Assembly: GCA_031425695.1 (NCBI GenBank)
Contig: JANPJV010000032.1
Span: forward strand, 1-23,276
Direction: 5' to 3'
DNA: 23,276 nt
Source of the DNA: JANPJV01 sp031425695
GTDB taxonomy: Bacteria > Pseudomonadota > Gammaproteobacteria > Xanthomonadales > SZUA-5
The notes beneath the pieces were generated by a model. The model was not told the DNA's origin. It ran no database searches and was given only the letters and a program-made list of their open reading frames with translations. Within the stretch, counting starts at the first letter, position 1; every line of letters starts with the position of its first letter. Of the stretch, positions 22,116 to 23,276 are shown one piece after another. Position numbers and translations under genes: made by a program.

Positions 22116-23276
22116 GGAAGGTCTGATCAAGTCGACCCGTTGACGGTATGGCGGTCTTGGGTGGCATATGAGGCGTGCAGTGAAGCCGTCAGGGAAGGCC
22201 GTCGCTGCTGTGCGTCGGCAAATCCGCGGCAATTGACGTTTTTTGGTGCTTTTCTGCTCCTTTTTGCCTCATCCGGCATTCGCCGGACGCACCTCTGCTA
22301 TCAAAGCCAATATTCGCCGGCGTGCCTGCCACAAATTTGACAGTGCGAACAACGTGAGGATCTGAGTGGTGTTCTTGGCCAAGCCGCGAAAACGCACCTT
22401 CACGAATCCAAATTGCCGCTTCACCACGCGAAATGGGTGCTCGACTCGCGCGCGAATGCGCGCCTTCAGTGTCTCCAGTGCCTGCACTGCATCGCGAATC
22501 GGCTCGTTGCGAATTGCTTTGACTTTGCCGCGCTTTCCCGCGACGTGCCAGGTGATGGCCGCGTTGTCTACGCGCTTCTCAGCGCCGGTATAGCCGGCAT
22601 CCGCATGGACCACGATCTCCTCTCCATGCAGCAAATGCTCAACCTGGGTTACGTCGGCCGCGTTTGCTGCGGTGGTCGTGACCGTGTGCACCAAGCCGGA
22701 CTCCATGTCTACGCCAATGTGCGCCTTCATTCCGAAGTGCCACTGGTTGCCCTTCTTGGTCTGGTGCATCTCTGGATCCCGCGCACCATCCGCATTCTTC
22801 GTAGAGCTCGGCGCTGCGATGATCGTCGCATCGACAATCGTTCCTCGCTTGAGCAACAAGCCCTTTCGCGTCAGATCGCTGTTCACTGCTTCCAGAATCT
22901 TCGGTCCAAGATCGTGCTGCTCCAGCAAGTGCCGGAAATTCAGCAGCGTCGTCTCATCCGGGATCGATCCGGTCATCCGCAAACGGGCGAACTGGCGAAG
23001 CGGCGTGATCTCGTAGAGCGCCTCTTCCATCCCTGGATCGGACAGACCGAACCAGTTCTGCATCAGGTAAATTCGAAGCATCGGCGCAATCGGGTACGGG
23101 TGGCGACCGCGACCAGCCTTCGGGTAGTGCGGCTCGATCAATGCCAGCAGAGCGTCCCACGGAACCACTCGCTCCATCTCAGCCAGGAACTCTTCCCGAC
23201 GCGTACGCTTGCGCTTGCCCGCGTACTCCGCATCACCGAAACTCATCTGGCTCATGCATCTTCCCGTCGATCGCTG
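22116..23276 (-). mobile_element. IS5-group insertion sequence (one end inside window, other end beyond it)
   Basis: GGAAGGTCTGATCAAGTC at 22116-22133 resembles the terminal inverted repeat of IS5 (GGAAGGTGCGAA...AAGTC as remembered) and lies 135 bases beyond the transposase stop codon. It is preceded by CTAA (22112-22115), which fits the YTAR 4-base target of IS5. The transposase start is 21 bases from the window edge, so the second inverted repeat is not included. TGATCAAG also occurs in the neighbouring dispersed repeat family, so the exact boundary is not fully certain. Confidence 0.72.
22269..23255 (-). CDS. IS5 family (IS5 group) transposase, complete
   Basis: The 328-residue DDE transposase is close in length to the IS5 enzyme and very similar in motifs. 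The N-terminal part has the IS5-group opening MSFGDAEYAGKRKRTRREEFLAEMERVVPW and HPYPIAPMLRIYLMQNWFGLSDPGMEEALYE. The catalytic triad is D142 (GTIVDATIIAAPSSTKN), D219 (VVHADAGYTG) and E272 (RVEHPFRVVKRQFGF), with the family E-R/H-x-K spacing to K279. No frameshift or stop interrupts it, so it may be functional. GGGAAG precedes ATG 23255 at suitable spacing; MSFGD at 23246 is an alternative start. It cuts and rejoins DNA at its own terminal repeats to move the element. Confidence 0.93.
   Translation of the reverse strand: MSQMSFGDAEYAGKRKRTRREEFLAEMERVVPWDALLALIEPHYPKAGRGRHPYPIAPMLRIYLMQNWFGLSDPGMEEALYEITPLRQFARLRMTGSIPDETTLLNFRHLLEQHDLGPKILEAVNSDLTRKGLLLKRGTIVDATIIAAPSSTKNADGARDPEMHQTKKGNQWHFGMKAHIGVDMESGLVHTVTTTAANAADVTQVEHLLHGEEIVVHADAGYTGAEKRVDNAAITWHVAGKRGKVKAIRNEPIRDAVQALETLKARIRARVEHPFRVVKRQFGFVKVRFRGLAKNTTQILTLFALSNLWQARRRILALIAEVRPANAG

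Overview
The window is GC-rich, densely coded bacterial DNA. The gene content suggests a gammaproteobacterium of the Lysobacterales (Xanthomonadales) type: a TIGR02999-like sigma factor paired with a membrane Ser/Thr kinase, a CSLR(E/G)A-type secreted beta-helix protein, an ADOP-type permease, an AtuC-like acyl-CoA carboxylase, an IS5-group element and many short dispersed intergenic hairpin repeats. The assignment is an inference from gene families and style; no rRNA, tRNA or other phylogenetic marker is present.

Layout. (1) 1-1844, minus strand: a Tat-exported PhoD-family phosphatase followed by the 5' part of a small lipoprotein gene that runs off the window. (2) 2098-5650, plus: a two-gene signalling operon of a double-RecA KaiC-like ATPase overlapping a hybrid histidine kinase (degenerate receiver, PAS, HisKA, HATPase, receiver); neither kaiA nor kaiB is nearby. 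(3) 5651-6236: a gene-free stretch built of inverted dispersed repeats. (4) 6237-11044, plus: an orphan ADOP-type FtsX/MacB permease, a GyrI-like small-molecule-binding protein, a SnoaL-like protein and a secreted trypsin-fold serine protease probably starting at TTG. (5) 11205-12708, minus: a ribbon-helix-helix regulator followed by a PHB-depolymerase-family esterase. (6) 12877-15853, plus: an ECF-type sigma factor and a transmembrane Ser/Thr kinase, separated by a 164-bp inverted-repeat element whose left end supplies the sigma gene's stop codon. (7) 16151-18251, plus: a secreted beta-helix protein and an FlK-like hotdog thioesterase. (8) 18423-22051, minus: a two-subunit biotin-dependent acyl-CoA carboxylase, the beta subunit most like geranyl-CoA carboxylase. 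(9) 22116 to the window end: an IS5-group insertion sequence, cut by the window edge.

The window is a mosaic of short, independent modules rather than one pathway. Two modules are signal-transduction pairs (KaiC/hybrid kinase and sigma/Ser-Thr kinase). Two concern acyl or polyester metabolism (RHH/PHB depolymerase; carboxylase with a thioesterase convergent to it). At least four repeat types occupy the intergenic spaces: an ATCCRCAGATTACACAGATG family at three loci, CCCTCTCCC hairpins, a GCGCTGCGCTTACC palindrome and the 164-bp inverted-repeat element. I see no CRISPR array, phage genes, tRNA or rRNA. The most distinctive points are the KaiC/hybrid-kinase pair, the element between sigma factor and kinase, the paired inverted repeats, and the FlK-like thioesterase with a fully conserved triad.
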